Of a stretch of 64,000 bases of DNA, positions 8,205 through 16,019 are shown one piece after another. The stretch spans positions 1 through 64,000 of the forward strand of contig CAMTXO010000002.1 in assembly GCA_947085845.1 (NCBI GenBank), read 5' to 3'. Both the position numbers and the translations under genes were made by a program. The DNA is from JACPYF01 sp947085845 (lineage in GTDB: Bacteria; Patescibacteriota; Saccharimonadia; Saccharimonadales; Saccharimonadaceae). Positions within the stretch are counted from its first letter, which is position 1. Every line of letters begins with the position of its first letter. The notes beneath the pieces were generated by a model. That model searched no databases and had not been told where the DNA came from. It worked only from the letters and a program-made list of their open reading frames with translations.

Positions 8205-8530
8205 AATATCTGAATTATGAGCCGAAAGGCTCTTTTTCTTTGTCTCAACAATGGTTTTAAAGGGGTCGTTTAGTATATAAGACAGCTTTTTGTCCTTTAA
8301 CTCAATGTTTGAAAGTACGTATTCTAGCAACTTCTGTCTTAGCCCCTCATCGCTCTCTTTGAACAGCTGGTCAGCCCGTTGAGCCAAGTCTAACAGGTAA
8401 GAGGCTGTTACTTGGAACTGCTTATTGTCGTTTGTTAGCAACTTTAGACGGTCATTCAGTTCCTGCTGTTTCTTTTCTAGCTCAGTTGCAATTTCGTCGT
8501 GGAATGTCTGTGTAATACCCCCCCTACCAA
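8193..8530 (-). pseudogene. Remnant of a large serine recombinase (C-terminal part)
   Basis: The minus-strand frame reads a coiled-coil stretch (ATELEKKQQELNDRLK) and then TASYLLDLAQRADQLFKE, QKLLEYVLSNIELKDKKLSY and NDPFKTIVE. This is the characteristic end of CPR-type large serine recombinases. The catalytic resolvase domain and the zinc-ribbon are absent, part of the coiled coil seems deleted, and the frame runs on into the 3' end of tRNA-Gly before stopping at 8193. Upstream it dissolves into the csoR control region. It is best read as debris of the enzyme that inserted the neighbouring island. No start codon can be assigned. Confidence 0.7.
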
Positions 8531-8537
8531 CACGCTC

Positions 8538-8566
8538 TTTACATAGTACCCCTAGGGGTATATAGT
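8538..8566 (+). promoter_or_regulatory. csoR promoter with a CsoR operator in the spacer
   Basis: TTTACA (8538-8543), 17 bp, TATAGT (8561-8566). The spacer holds the perfect 14-bp palindrome TACCCCTAGGGGTA (8547-8560), the classic form of CsoR/RcnR-family operators. CsoR bound here would block polymerase until Cu(I) releases it. The ATG at 8574 lies 7 nt after the -10 box. Confidence 0.8.
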
Positions 8567-8573
8567 AAGAGAT

Positions 8574-8858
8574 ATGATAACTGACTTAAAGCAGCGAGCT
8601 TTGCACCGAGCCAAGATACTTGAGGGTCAAATGCGGGGTGTTCAAAAGATGATTGAGAACGAAGACTACTGCATGGACATACTCACGCAGAGCCTAGCAA
8701 TTCAAAAATCTATCGGCTCACTCAACAAGTTGATACTTGAGAACCACGTACGAACACACATCAAAGAAAACCTAAGTTCCAATTCAGAAGATGAGCAGGA
8801 AAAAGCCATCGCTGAACTTCTTTCACTATATGAACTTACAAATGTGAGGGGCAAATAA
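8574..8858 (+). CDS. csoR: CsoR-family copper-sensing repressor
   Basis: 94 aa, all-helical DUF156/CsoR fold. RAKILEGQMRGVQKMIENEDYCMDILTQ contains the conserved RxxxxEGQxRG segment and the Cys of the Cu(I) site; a second-helix His (ENHVRTHIKENL) fits the second and third ligands, although the usual HC pair is NHVRTH here. It is the first gene of a copper operon (8574-11980), and its own operator lies in its promoter, so it should be autoregulated. The mRNA would be leaderless. Confidence 0.88.
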   Translation: MITDLKQRALHRAKILEGQMRGVQKMIENEDYCMDILTQSLAIQKSIGSLNKLILENHVRTHIKENLSSNSEDEQEKAIAELLSLYELTNVRGK

Positions 8859-8860
8859 CT

Positions 8861-9223
8861 GTGAAATTGTGGATAGCTATAAAAAACATTCTAGTTTTGT
8901 TAGCTGTATTGTTGCTCAACTCGGTTAGCCACGCATCTGCTATGTCGGCAATGCCCTCGCACGAGATGAGCGGTATGAACCACGGCTCAGGCGACGCAAC
9001 TTCCTGTGCTACCCTTTGTCGCACGGCAGTTATCAACAAGGAAGATAATGTCATCAACGATGACGAAAGCGAAGATGATACCGAACCAGCGATAGCTTTC
9101 TACGGACAGAGCCAAACACTATCAACAGATGAAAAATCGCTTTCTCAACACCTTTATGCCGCAGAGATAAAGCCGCCGCCAAAGATACCGATTTATATTC
9201 TGTACGGTGTCTACCGAGTGTAG
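8861..9223 (+). CDS. Small secreted Met/His-rich protein, probable copper binder
   Basis: 120 aa from GTG, 2 bp after csoR, with GAGGGG upstream. A signal peptide (WIAIKNILVLLAVLLLNSVSHA) is followed by MSAMPSHEMSGMNHGSG, a Met/His pattern typical of periplasmic copper-binding proteins, then a cysteine pair (CATLCRTA), an acidic middle section and a proline-rich end (IKPPPKIPIYILYG). No named family. Position between csoR and the copper ATPase supports metal binding outside the membrane; this is inferred. Confidence 0.65.
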   Translation: MKLWIAIKNILVLLAVLLLNSVSHASAMSAMPSHEMSGMNHGSGDATSCATLCRTAVINKEDNVINDDESEDDTEPAIAFYGQSQTLSTDEKSLSQHLYAAEIKPPPKIPIYILYGVYRV

Positions 9224-9270
9224 GATGCGATTGTTTACACAAATAGCATCAACTTAACTTTGGAGAAACT

Positions 9271-9972
9271 ATGAAAAATAACAGGAACAGTATAATCATC
9301 GTGGCGATAGTCGCAGTTGTAGCTATCGCAGGTGTTAGTATTTACGCCATTAGCCGTAATGACAATATGATGGACGGCGATATGATGGGCAACTCAAACT
9401 CGCAATCGGCAGTACAAGCTGATACTAGCTCGGCAGACTATAAGCAGTACGCTGCACTCAAGGGCGAAGACTACGACAAGATGTTCCTTGCCAATATGAT
9501 AGCCCATCATCAGGGTGCGGTTGATATGGCAAACCTTGCTCTAACCAATGCCAGCCATCAAGAAGTGAAAGACTTAGCTAAAGCCATAGTGTCCGCTCAA
9601 ACGACTGAGATTACCGATATGACTGCTTGGCAAAAGACGTGGGGCTATCCTGCAAGCAGTGGCGAAATGATGGAAGACCATAGCTCAATGGGTATGATGG
9701 ACGCAAATGCTGGAATGATGAACGAATTGAACGGTAAAACGGGCGAAGCGTTTGATAAAGCATTTCTTGAACAGATGATTATGCACCATCAGTCGGCTAT
9801 AAATATGGCGGCAACAGGCAAAACGAACGCTCAACATCAAGAAGTAAAAGACTTAACCGTTGCTATCGTTACGGCTCAAACTAAAGAAATAAAGCAGATG
9901 AAGCAATGGCAAAAAGACTGGGGATATTCTACTAGCGATACGACCAACTCTATGTCGGGTATGAGCCACTAA
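9271..9972 (+). CDS. DUF305 membrane-anchored protein, copper operon
   Basis: 233 aa. An N-terminal anchor (IIIVAIVAVVAIAGVSIYAI) is followed by a Met-rich linker (MMDGDMMGN) and two DUF305 repeats with the diagnostic motifs FLANMIAHHQGAVDMA and FLEQMIMHHQSAINMA, each followed by DWGY or TWGY. The spacer between repeats and the C-terminus are Met-rich again (MMEDHSSMGMM). DUF305 proteins are four-helix ferritin-like bundles found beside copper genes. TTTGGAG stands before the ATG; the next gene starts 1 bp after its stop. Confidence 0.9.
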   Translation: MKNNRNSIIIVAIVAVVAIAGVSIYAISRNDNMMDGDMMGNSNSQSAVQADTSSADYKQYAALKGEDYDKMFLANMIAHHQGAVDMANLALTNASHQEVKDLAKAIVSAQTTEITDMTAWQKTWGYPASSGEMMEDHSSMGMMDANAGMMNELNGKTGEAFDKAFLEQMIMHHQSAINMAATGKTNAQHQEVKDLTVAIVTAQTKEIKQMKQWQKDWGYSTSDTTNSMSGMSH

Positions 9973-9973
9973 A

Positions 9974-11980
9974 ATGGAACACTCGCAGCACGAACACTCT
10001 GAGCATCAAGACCACGACAAACACGCTGGACATTCAGTAGCGATGTTCAAGGATAAGTTCTGGCTGTCATTGTTGCTAACCCTACCCGTACTTGCGTATT
10101 CTGAGATGATACAGCATTGGCTGAACTTTACGCCGCCAGCCTTTCCTGGTTCGCAGTACGTGCCATTCGTGTTTAGCACAATCATCTTTTTCTACGGCGG
10201 TCTAGTGTTCATAAAGAGTGCGTGGGGTGAGTTAAAAGCCAAATTGCCAGGTATGATGACGCTCATCAGCCTGGCAATCATCACGGCTTATGTGTATAGC
10301 GTTGCTACACAATTCTTCATTAAGGGCGATGGTTTCTTTTGGGAGCTAGCTACATTGGTAACAATTATGTTGCTTGGTCATTGGCTAGAAATGGCATCTG
10401 TAGCTAAAGCCGAGAATGCCCTTGATGCTATCTCAAAGCTACTACCTGACAAAGCCGAAAAACTAGTCAACGGTAAACCAAAGCAAGTATTGGTAAGCGA
10501 GCTAAAAGTTGGCGACTTGGTTCTGATACGACCTGGCTCAAGTATTCCTGTTGATGGGCTGATTGTAGATGGTAGTTCATCTGTTGATGAAGCTGCCATT
10601 ACAGGCGAAAGTAAGCCTGTCAGTAAAACTATAAATGATGAAGTTGTTGCAGGTACAGGCAACCAAGATGGCTCACTGACTGTAAAAGTTACCAAGCTCG
10701 GTCAAGATACGGCACTCGCAGGGATTATGCGGCTGGTAGCCGAAGCCCAAAGTTCAAAGTCAAATGTTCAAGTATTGGCAGACAAGGCTGCTTTTTATCT
10801 GACAATCATAGCAATCGCTACTGCCATTGCCACCTTTGTATTCTGGCTCATAGCCAAAGATGCGAACTTTGCGTTAGAGCGGTCTGTAACTGTCCTGATT
10901 ATCGCTTGTCCACACGCACTTGGGTTGGCAATACCACTGGTAGTATCAATCTCAACGGCACTATCCGCAAAGAACGGTTTACTTGTTCGTAAGCGTCTTG
11001 CACTAGAAGCGGCTCGTAAGTTGGACTGGGTACTGTTTGATAAAACAGGCACTCTTACTAAAGGCGAACACGGAGTTACGGACGTTTGGACAACAAAAGG
11101 ATACACCGACGAAGACATACTGCATCTTACAGCGAGCCTTGAGCAGAACAGTGAACATATTGTCGGCAAAGGAATTGTACGAAAAGCCGAGGAACAGCAC
11201 GTTCATCTTGATAAGGTTGCTAACTTCAAAGCCTTGCCTGGTTTAGGAGTGCAAGGTACTCTGCACGGTAATGAAGTGTATATTGCCGCCAGCTACCGCT
11301 ATATTGAAGAAAACAAGCTAATCGTTCCTGTTGAAATTGCCAATGCTGTAAAGCAAGCCGCTAAAGAGGGCAAGACAGAGGTATATCTAATTACCAACAA
11401 AAAGGTCATTGGAGCATTGGGACTAGCCGATATAGTGCGTGAACAATCTAAGCAGACTATCGCAACGCTAAAATCAATGGGCATAAAGACAGCAATGATA
11501 ACAGGCGACTCAGACGAAGTTGCGGCTTATGTGTCAAAACAGCTTGGTTTAGACCAGTATTTTGCCGAGGTTAGACCAGAAGATAAGGCGGCTAAAGTCA
11601 AAGAGTTACAGAAAAATGGACAGCAAGTTGCAATGGTCGGCGATGGTATCAATGATGCACCCGCTCTTACACAAGCAGATATTGGTATAGCGATTGGTGC
11701 TGGCACGGATGTAGCAATCAAGTCAGCAGATATTATCTTGGTAAAAAGCGACCCTCAAGACGTGGTAAAGGTAATCAACCTATCAAAAGCCACATATCGT
11801 AAGATGTTGCAGAACCTCGGTTGGGCTACGGGCTATAACGTATTCGCAATACCATTGGCAGCTGGCGTACTTTATGGAGCTGGTATTGTTCTTGCTCCTG
11901 CTCTTGGAGCTGTACTTATGTCGGTTTCAACTGTTGTAGTCGCATTCAATGCTCAATTGCTCAGACGTGTGAAGCTGTAA
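9974..11980 (+). CDS. copB: CopB-type copper-exporting P1B-3 ATPase
   Basis: 668 aa. The His-rich N-terminus (HSQHEHSEHQDHDKHAGH) replaces the CxxC domains of CopA. Order: actuator TGES (ITGESKPVSK), CPH motif in the transport helix (IIACPHALGLAIPL), DKTGTLTKGEHGV phosphorylation site, nucleotide-binding domain, GDGINDAPAL, then the last two helices with YNVFAIPLAAG and MSVST. CPH together with the terminal MSxST defines subgroup P1B-3. It would pump copper out of the cytoplasm under CsoR control. Confidence 0.92.
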   Translation: MEHSQHEHSEHQDHDKHAGHSVAMFKDKFWLSLLLTLPVLAYSEMIQHWLNFTPPAFPGSQYVPFVFSTIIFFYGGLVFIKSAWGELKAKLPGMMTLISLAIITAYVYSVATQFFIKGDGFFWELATLVTIMLLGHWLEMASVAKAENALDAISKLLPDKAEKLVNGKPKQVLVSELKVGDLVLIRPGSSIPVDGLIVDGSSSVDEAAITGESKPVSKTINDEVVAGTGNQDGSLTVKVTKLGQDTALAGIMRLVAEAQSSKSNVQVLADKAAFYLTIIAIATAIATFVFWLIAKDANFALERSVTVLIIACPHALGLAIPLVVSISTALSAKNGLLVRKRLALEAARKLDWVLFDKTGTLTKGEHGVTDVWTTKGYTDEDILHLTASLEQNSEHIVGKGIVRKAEEQHVHLDKVANFKALPGLGVQGTLHGNEVYIAASYRYIEENKLIVPVEIANAVKQAAKEGKTEVYLITNKKVIGALGLADIVREQSKQTIATLKSMGIKTAMITGDSDEVAAYVSKQLGLDQYFAEVRPEDKAAKVKELQKNGQQVAMVGDGINDAPALTQADIGIAIGAGTDVAIKSADIILVKSDPQDVVKVINLSKATYRKMLQNLGWATGYNVFAIPLAAGVLYGAGIVLAPALGAVLMSVSTVVVAFNAQLLRRVKL

Positions 11981-11984
11981 GTAT

Positions 11985-12035
11985 AGGTAGTTTGATAGCT
12001 AGCTGGCAAATTGCTAACCAGTTATCAAACTACCT
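11985..12035. repeat. 13-bp perfect inverted repeat after copB
   Basis: AGGTAGTTTGATA (11985-11997) and TATCAAACTACCT (12023-12035) enclose 25 nt. No T-run follows, so it is not a simple terminator. It could be a 3' stabilising hairpin for the copper mRNA or a protein or recombinase site. It directly precedes repeat copy A. Confidence 0.7.
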
Positions 12036-12040
12036 GACAG

Positions 12041-12127
12041 CTGGAATTGTTCAACGAGGTGTTTTAGCTTATAATCATCTTGTGCATCAATAGCGGATGT
12101 TTGAAATACGTCAACTATGCTGCACCA
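12041..12127 (+). repeat. Intergenic repeat, copy A (contains a promoter)
   Basis: About 87 bp aligning without gaps to 16960-17046; the last 67 bp differ at about 11 positions. It holds TTGTTC (12047-12052), 17 bp, TATAAT (12070-12075), and the conserved stretch TTTGAAATACGTC, and ends in GCACCA. A shorter piece resembling its end lies at about 13312-13332. Confidence 0.7.
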
Positions 12128-12170
12128 TAGAAACCGAAAGAGACACATATACAAAGCGTCTCTTTTTTTA
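12082..12170 (+). ncRNA. Candidate small RNA from repeat A
   Basis: A good promoter (-35 TTGTTC, -10 TATAAT) is followed about 60 nt later by AAAGAGAC (12137-12144) pairing with GTCTCTTT (12158-12165) and a run of seven T. No coding frame lies between. This predicts a transcript of about 88 nt. It could instead be an attenuated leader for the zinc-ribbon gene at 12231. Inferred from sequence only. Confidence 0.4.
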
Positions 12171-12230
12171 TTTTTATATTCGTCTATAATGATAGTTATA
12201 AAGTTTAAGGTATTTTAGGAGTAGGTTTAT

Positions 12231-12521
12231 ATGAAATGTCCGATTGATAATAGTGAGTTAAGTATGACTGACCGACAGGGTATTGAGATAGATTATTGCC
12301 TAAAGTGCCGAGGTGTTTGGCTAGATAGGGGCGAATTGGATAAAATTATAGAACGTTCAACAGAAGACACGGTAGACAAACGAACTATTGCTGCCAAACA
12401 GTCCCGCTACGAGGAACCACGATCCAGCCGCACTGGTTATGACAGCAATAACGATAACAACCATCAATATGGCAAGAAACGCAAAAAAGAAGGATTTATC
12501 GGTGAGCTGTTTGACTTTTAG
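12231..12521 (+). CDS. TFIIB-type zinc-ribbon protein
   Basis: 96 aa. MKCPIDNSELSM and IDYCLKCRGVWLDRGEL form a zf-TFIIB zinc ribbon (Cys3, then the CxxC with the conserved GVWLDxGEL) over the first 40 residues. The rest is a charged, low-complexity tail. Such small proteins bind zinc; their role in bacteria is not settled. TAGGAGTAGG precedes the ATG. It stands between the copper operon and the VKOR gene. Confidence 0.85.
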   Translation: MKCPIDNSELSMTDRQGIEIDYCLKCRGVWLDRGELDKIIERSTEDTVDKRTIAAKQSRYEEPRSSRTGYDSNNDNNHQYGKKRKKEGFIGELFDF

Positions 12522-12554
12522 GAAAATGCAGCAATACCCAACTAGAAATAGCTA

Positions 12555-13295
12555 ATGTCAAATATTATACAAAAAAAGCTAAAGCAATATTTCTGGATAA
12601 TACCTGTGGTTTATATATTGTCTGCAGTTTTCTTACTACGCAGCAACGTGCAGTATATTTATCTTGCTGCAGCCATAATGGTTATACTAACAGTAATTGT
12701 ACATCGTTATGCAAATTCAAAGCCAGACATATCGCTTGCTCGCTGGCTAGCAGTGCTTGCAGCTATTGGTATCAGCGCCGCAGTCATTTTATCTATTGAA
12801 AAAATTGCAATACTCTCCGAGCCGGCACACGTGGCAAGCTGTAGCCTAAGCCCAGTTGTAGCTTGTTCACCGATTATCGCAAGTCCGCAAGCTAGTGCCT
12901 TTGGCTTTCCAAACTCATTTATAGGTATCTTTGGCTTCACTGCCGTCTTGACTGCTGCGATGACAATAGCAGCGGGTGCTACTAAGCTTGGTAGGGTTTG
13001 GTGGAGAACTCTACTCGCTGGCATAGTATTTGGCGCGGGTTTTTGTATTTGGCTATTCTATCAAGGTGTGTTCGACATTGGCAAGTTATGCTTGTACTGC
13101 ATGCTCGTTTGGCTAATCACATTCGCTATGCTATGGCTAGTGGCGGCGTACTGTGTCAATAACAAGCATATAAATTTTGGTAAAAATATTAATAAATTGC
13201 TTGCCTTTAAATACGAGCTGATAACCGCTACCTACGTACTAATCTTTATGCTCCTGTTTTACCGCTGGTCTGATTATTGGCTCAGTTTATTTTAG
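12555..13295 (+). CDS. VKOR-family quinone-linked disulfide oxidase
   Basis: 246 aa with about seven membrane helices. The VKOR features are CSLSPVVACSPII (extracytoplasmic cysteine pair), FGFPNSFIGIFGF (the conserved N/S-x-x-G loop) and KLCLYCML (CxxC next to the quinone). VKOR passes electrons from a DsbA-like partner to quinone. A DsbA-like protein is encoded at 15339 and cytochrome bd lies between, which supports a complete thiol-to-oxygen path. The extra C-terminal helices are not assigned. No clear ribosome-binding site. Confidence 0.85.
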   Translation: MSNIIQKKLKQYFWIIPVVYILSAVFLLRSNVQYIYLAAAIMVILTVIVHRYANSKPDISLARWLAVLAAIGISAAVILSIEKIAILSEPAHVASCSLSPVVACSPIIASPQASAFGFPNSFIGIFGFTAVLTAAMTIAAGATKLGRVWWRTLLAGIVFGAGFCIWLFYQGVFDIGKLCLYCMLVWLITFAMLWLVAAYCVNNKHINFGKNINKLLAFKYELITATYVLIFMLLFYRWSDYWLSLF

Positions 13296-13419
13296 GGTCA
13301 CAATCCAAGATTCGTCAACTATACTGCACAAAATACAATGCAATAGGCGTTTATATATTTACCCAAATAGAGTTTTTAACTTGTAACCATTTTGAGGTTT
13401 ACTTGTTATCATAAGTAGT

Positions 13420-14757
13420 ATGGAATTGAGTACAAATGCTGCACGAGCTTTAATGGCTGACAGCCTAGGCTTTCATATTATATTTGCAATGCTCGGCGTC
13501 GGCTTGCCGTTGGTTATTTTATTACTTGAACAACTTGGGTTACGACGTAGGGATCCGTTGATATTAGAACATGCAAAACGACTGTCATATGCAACTATCA
13601 TATTAGTCGTTGCCGGTGTGGCTTCGGGCACTATTATATCTATCCAGATGTCGCTCATGTGGGGTAACCTCATTGAGTTCGGTGGTAAGATTATGGGACT
13701 TGCTTTTGGCTGGGAAGGTTACGCCTTTATGCTTGAAGCGGTCTTTCTAGCATTCTACGTTACTACGTGGGGCAAAATCAAAGGATGGAAGCACTGGCTC
13801 ATAGGCATTCCTGTTGCTATTGGTTCTTTTGGTTCAGCCTTCGCCATCACACTTGGAAATGCTTGGATGCAAAATCCTGGTACATTAAATGTTGTAAACG
13901 GTGTTGTGCAAACTGATAATCCGCTTGGTGCATTATTCACAAAGACTGCATTTTTTATGGTAAGTCACTCGATTGCCGGATACTATTTAGCCACAATCTT
14001 ATGTGTATTAGGAGTATATGCTTTTTATACATTAAGGTTCAAACCCGAAGGCAGGGACCAATCAGCAGTAAGACAAATCATGTTCCGATTATCGGCAACA
14101 GCGGTCTTTTTTATATTTCTCACTGCTGGTATTGGTCACTTTCAAACTCAGTATCTAGCAGAATCGCAGCCGCGAAAATTGGCAGCCATTGAGCTGAATG
14201 AAAAGACTCAAACTCATGCTCCCTATGTTATTGGTGGTAAGTGGCGAGAAGACGGTACAGTCGAGGGCGGTATTCGTATACCAAATATGCTCAGTATTCT
14301 ATCGGGCAATAGTCCATCTACAGAAGTAAAGGGTCTTCAAGATTTTCCAAAAGATACATGGCCAATGTTGTTTGTGAATGTGCTATTTGAATCTAAGCTC
14401 ACGATTGTTGCTGTAGTGTCGACTATAACCCTACTATTCACTTTTCTTCATTACAAAAAACTCAAGGATAAGTATCGAGCATGGAGGTATAAGAATCTCA
14501 TGCTAATTGCGCTGTTACCGTTAGGGCCTCTCACAGTAATCATTGTTGAATTAGGATGGATGGTTGCAGAGTTTGGTCGCCAACCGTTTGTAGTGAACGG
14601 CTATATGCGTACAAGCGAGGCCTTTTCAGGGCAGATAGGAAATTGGGGGTATATATTCCCTATTCTGTTCCTAATACTCTTTGTAGCGACTGCCACGGCT
14701 TTGTGGTTGCTTTTCAAAAAGCAAGGTAAAGTCAAACCTGCCAAAGGTATGTTGTAG
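13420..14757 (+). CDS. cydA: Cytochrome bd oxidase subunit I
   Basis: 445 aa with about nine membrane helices. Signature residues: FHIIFAMLG (heme b595 His), WEGYAFMLEAVF (the two Glu of the proton path), SHSIAGYYLA (heme b558 His), QPRKLAAIE (Q-loop Lys and Glu) and EFGRQPFVVNGYMRT, where the usual GRQPW Trp is Phe. The Q-loop is of the short kind. It would oxidise quinol and reduce O2 to water. TATCAT preceded by TG (extended -10, 13407-13412) lies 7 nt before the ATG and no ribosome-binding site is seen, so a leaderless mRNA is expected. Confidence 0.92.
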   Translation: MELSTNAARALMADSLGFHIIFAMLGVGLPLVILLLEQLGLRRRDPLILEHAKRLSYATIILVVAGVASGTIISIQMSLMWGNLIEFGGKIMGLAFGWEGYAFMLEAVFLAFYVTTWGKIKGWKHWLIGIPVAIGSFGSAFAITLGNAWMQNPGTLNVVNGVVQTDNPLGALFTKTAFFMVSHSIAGYYLATILCVLGVYAFYTLRFKPEGRDQSAVRQIMFRLSATAVFFIFLTAGIGHFQTQYLAESQPRKLAAIELNEKTQTHAPYVIGGKWREDGTVEGGIRIPNMLSILSGNSPSTEVKGLQDFPKDTWPMLFVNVLFESKLTIVAVVSTITLLFTFLHYKKLKDKYRAWRYKNLMLIALLPLGPLTVIIVELGWMVAEFGRQPFVVNGYMRTSEAFSGQIGNWGYIFPILFLILFVATATALWLLFKKQGKVKPAKGML

Positions 14758-15275
14758 TGTCTGCTATTTGGTTTGTAATTATTCCGTTAATCATCTACAT
14801 ACCGATGTTTTTAGTAGAAGTATTCATTGCATTTCGCCGTATTGGTAAGCCACTCGATAAAGGTGGAGAGTATTTACACGCTACATGGGAAGTGACACAT
14901 ACTTTACTCATATTGAGCCTTAACTACTTTATGTGGCTGTACAGCTCAGCAGTTGTTGATGTTGCACAGGTTGTTTTCGTACCACTCATGATTTTTGGAG
15001 GAGTGTTTATAGTCAGGGCAATACTATACACATATTTGTTTTATATAAAGTCCATAAAAAAACCAAGTTTGTTTATGGATTGGCTATTTGCCATTTGTCA
15101 CATCGTCATGCTTGTTTCAATTGTATTAGTCACAATAGGAGCTGCTAGCATTCTCTTTGCTGGAAATTATGAACCTAACCATATTTTACTACCGCTGCTT
15201 TATCCAGGCTTATTTTTGATGATTCCGCTCATTGCTTTACCTATATACTTTCTATATAGTACTAGATTAAAGTAG
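14757..15275 (+). CDS. Half-length CydB-like subunit of cytochrome bd
   Basis: 172 aa from a GTG that overlaps the cydA stop by one base (TAGTG), so the two are translationally coupled. About five hydrophobic helices. WFVIIPLIIYIPMFLVEVFIAF and HATWEVTHTLLILSLNYFMW resemble the first half of CydB (the NETW/WLL region), and FVPLMIFGGVFIVRAILY resembles the next helix. CydB is normally 330-380 aa, made of two similar halves; only one is present here. The position immediately after cydA makes the assignment likely despite low similarity. Confidence 0.7.
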   Translation: MSAIWFVIIPLIIYIPMFLVEVFIAFRRIGKPLDKGGEYLHATWEVTHTLLILSLNYFMWLYSSAVVDVAQVVFVPLMIFGGVFIVRAILYTYLFYIKSIKKPSLFMDWLFAICHIVMLVSIVLVTIGAASILFAGNYEPNHILLPLLYPGLFLMIPLIALPIYFLYSTRLK

Positions 15276-15338
15276 TTGAGTGGTTAAAACTTGATGAAAA
15301 TGACTTTGATTTATAGTTAATGAAAAAGGAGGAATAGG

Positions 15339-15962
15339 ATGAATAGATTTTATATAGTACTAGGGGTGATATTAGTCGGCTTTATAGGCTTGATAATGTA
15401 TTCAAAAACAAACGACACGCCAGAAATAACCAGTAGTGGTTCGAGTAACTACTACGGCAAACTTGATAGCAAAGTTGAGTTGACTGAATTTGTCGACTTC
15501 CAGTGTGAAGCTTGTTATGCATTCTATCCAACTGTAAAAGAAGTTAAAGAAAAATATAAAGACCAGGTAAAGTTCAGAATCAGGTATTTCCCAATTTCGA
15601 GTAGCCATCAATTTTCTCGAATGGCAGCGGCAAACGCAGAAGCAGCAGCTCAGCAAGGCAAATTCTGGGAGATGCACGACAAGATATTCGAAGGTCAGAA
15701 AACATGGGAACAAGCTCAGAACCCTCAGGAATACTTTGACAAATATGCAAAAGAAATCGGACTGAATATGGATAAACTAAAGAAAGACATCGAAGACCCT
15801 AAAACTACTGCAACAATCAACGCAGATTTAGAGGCAGTGAAGCGGATTGGTGGTGACGGCACACCAACATTTGCGCTTAATGGCAAGAAGATTGAAAATC
15901 CGCAAAATTCCGTTGAAGCATTTTCGAAGATACTCGATAAAGCACTAGAATCAGCTAGATAA
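15339..15962 (+). CDS. DsbA-like secreted thiol oxidoreductase
   Basis: 207 aa with AAAGGAGG before the ATG. An N-terminal anchor (FYIVLGVILVGFIGLIMY) is followed by a thioredoxin fold with an inserted helical domain: EFVDFQCEACYAFYP holds the CEAC active site, and GGDGTPTFALNG holds the cis-Pro loop. It belongs to the DsbA/thioredoxin_4 (BdbD-like) group. It would oxidise cysteines in exported proteins and be re-oxidised by the VKOR at 12555. Confidence 0.9.
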   Translation: MNRFYIVLGVILVGFIGLIMYSKTNDTPEITSSGSSNYYGKLDSKVELTEFVDFQCEACYAFYPTVKEVKEKYKDQVKFRIRYFPISSSHQFSRMAAANAEAAAQQGKFWEMHDKIFEGQKTWEQAQNPQEYFDKYAKEIGLNMDKLKKDIEDPKTTATINADLEAVKRIGGDGTPTFALNGKKIENPQNSVEAFSKILDKALESAR

Positions 15963-16019
15963 TCCTTTATAAAAATCGCATCTATATAAGAAGAATCGTT
16001 AGGGTGTTAAACTGAAAGA

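Noticed and set aside
12041..12127. tRNA gene ending in GCACCA
   Set aside because: The CCA-like end has no matching acceptor 5' strand or T arm; it is the end of the intergenic repeat.
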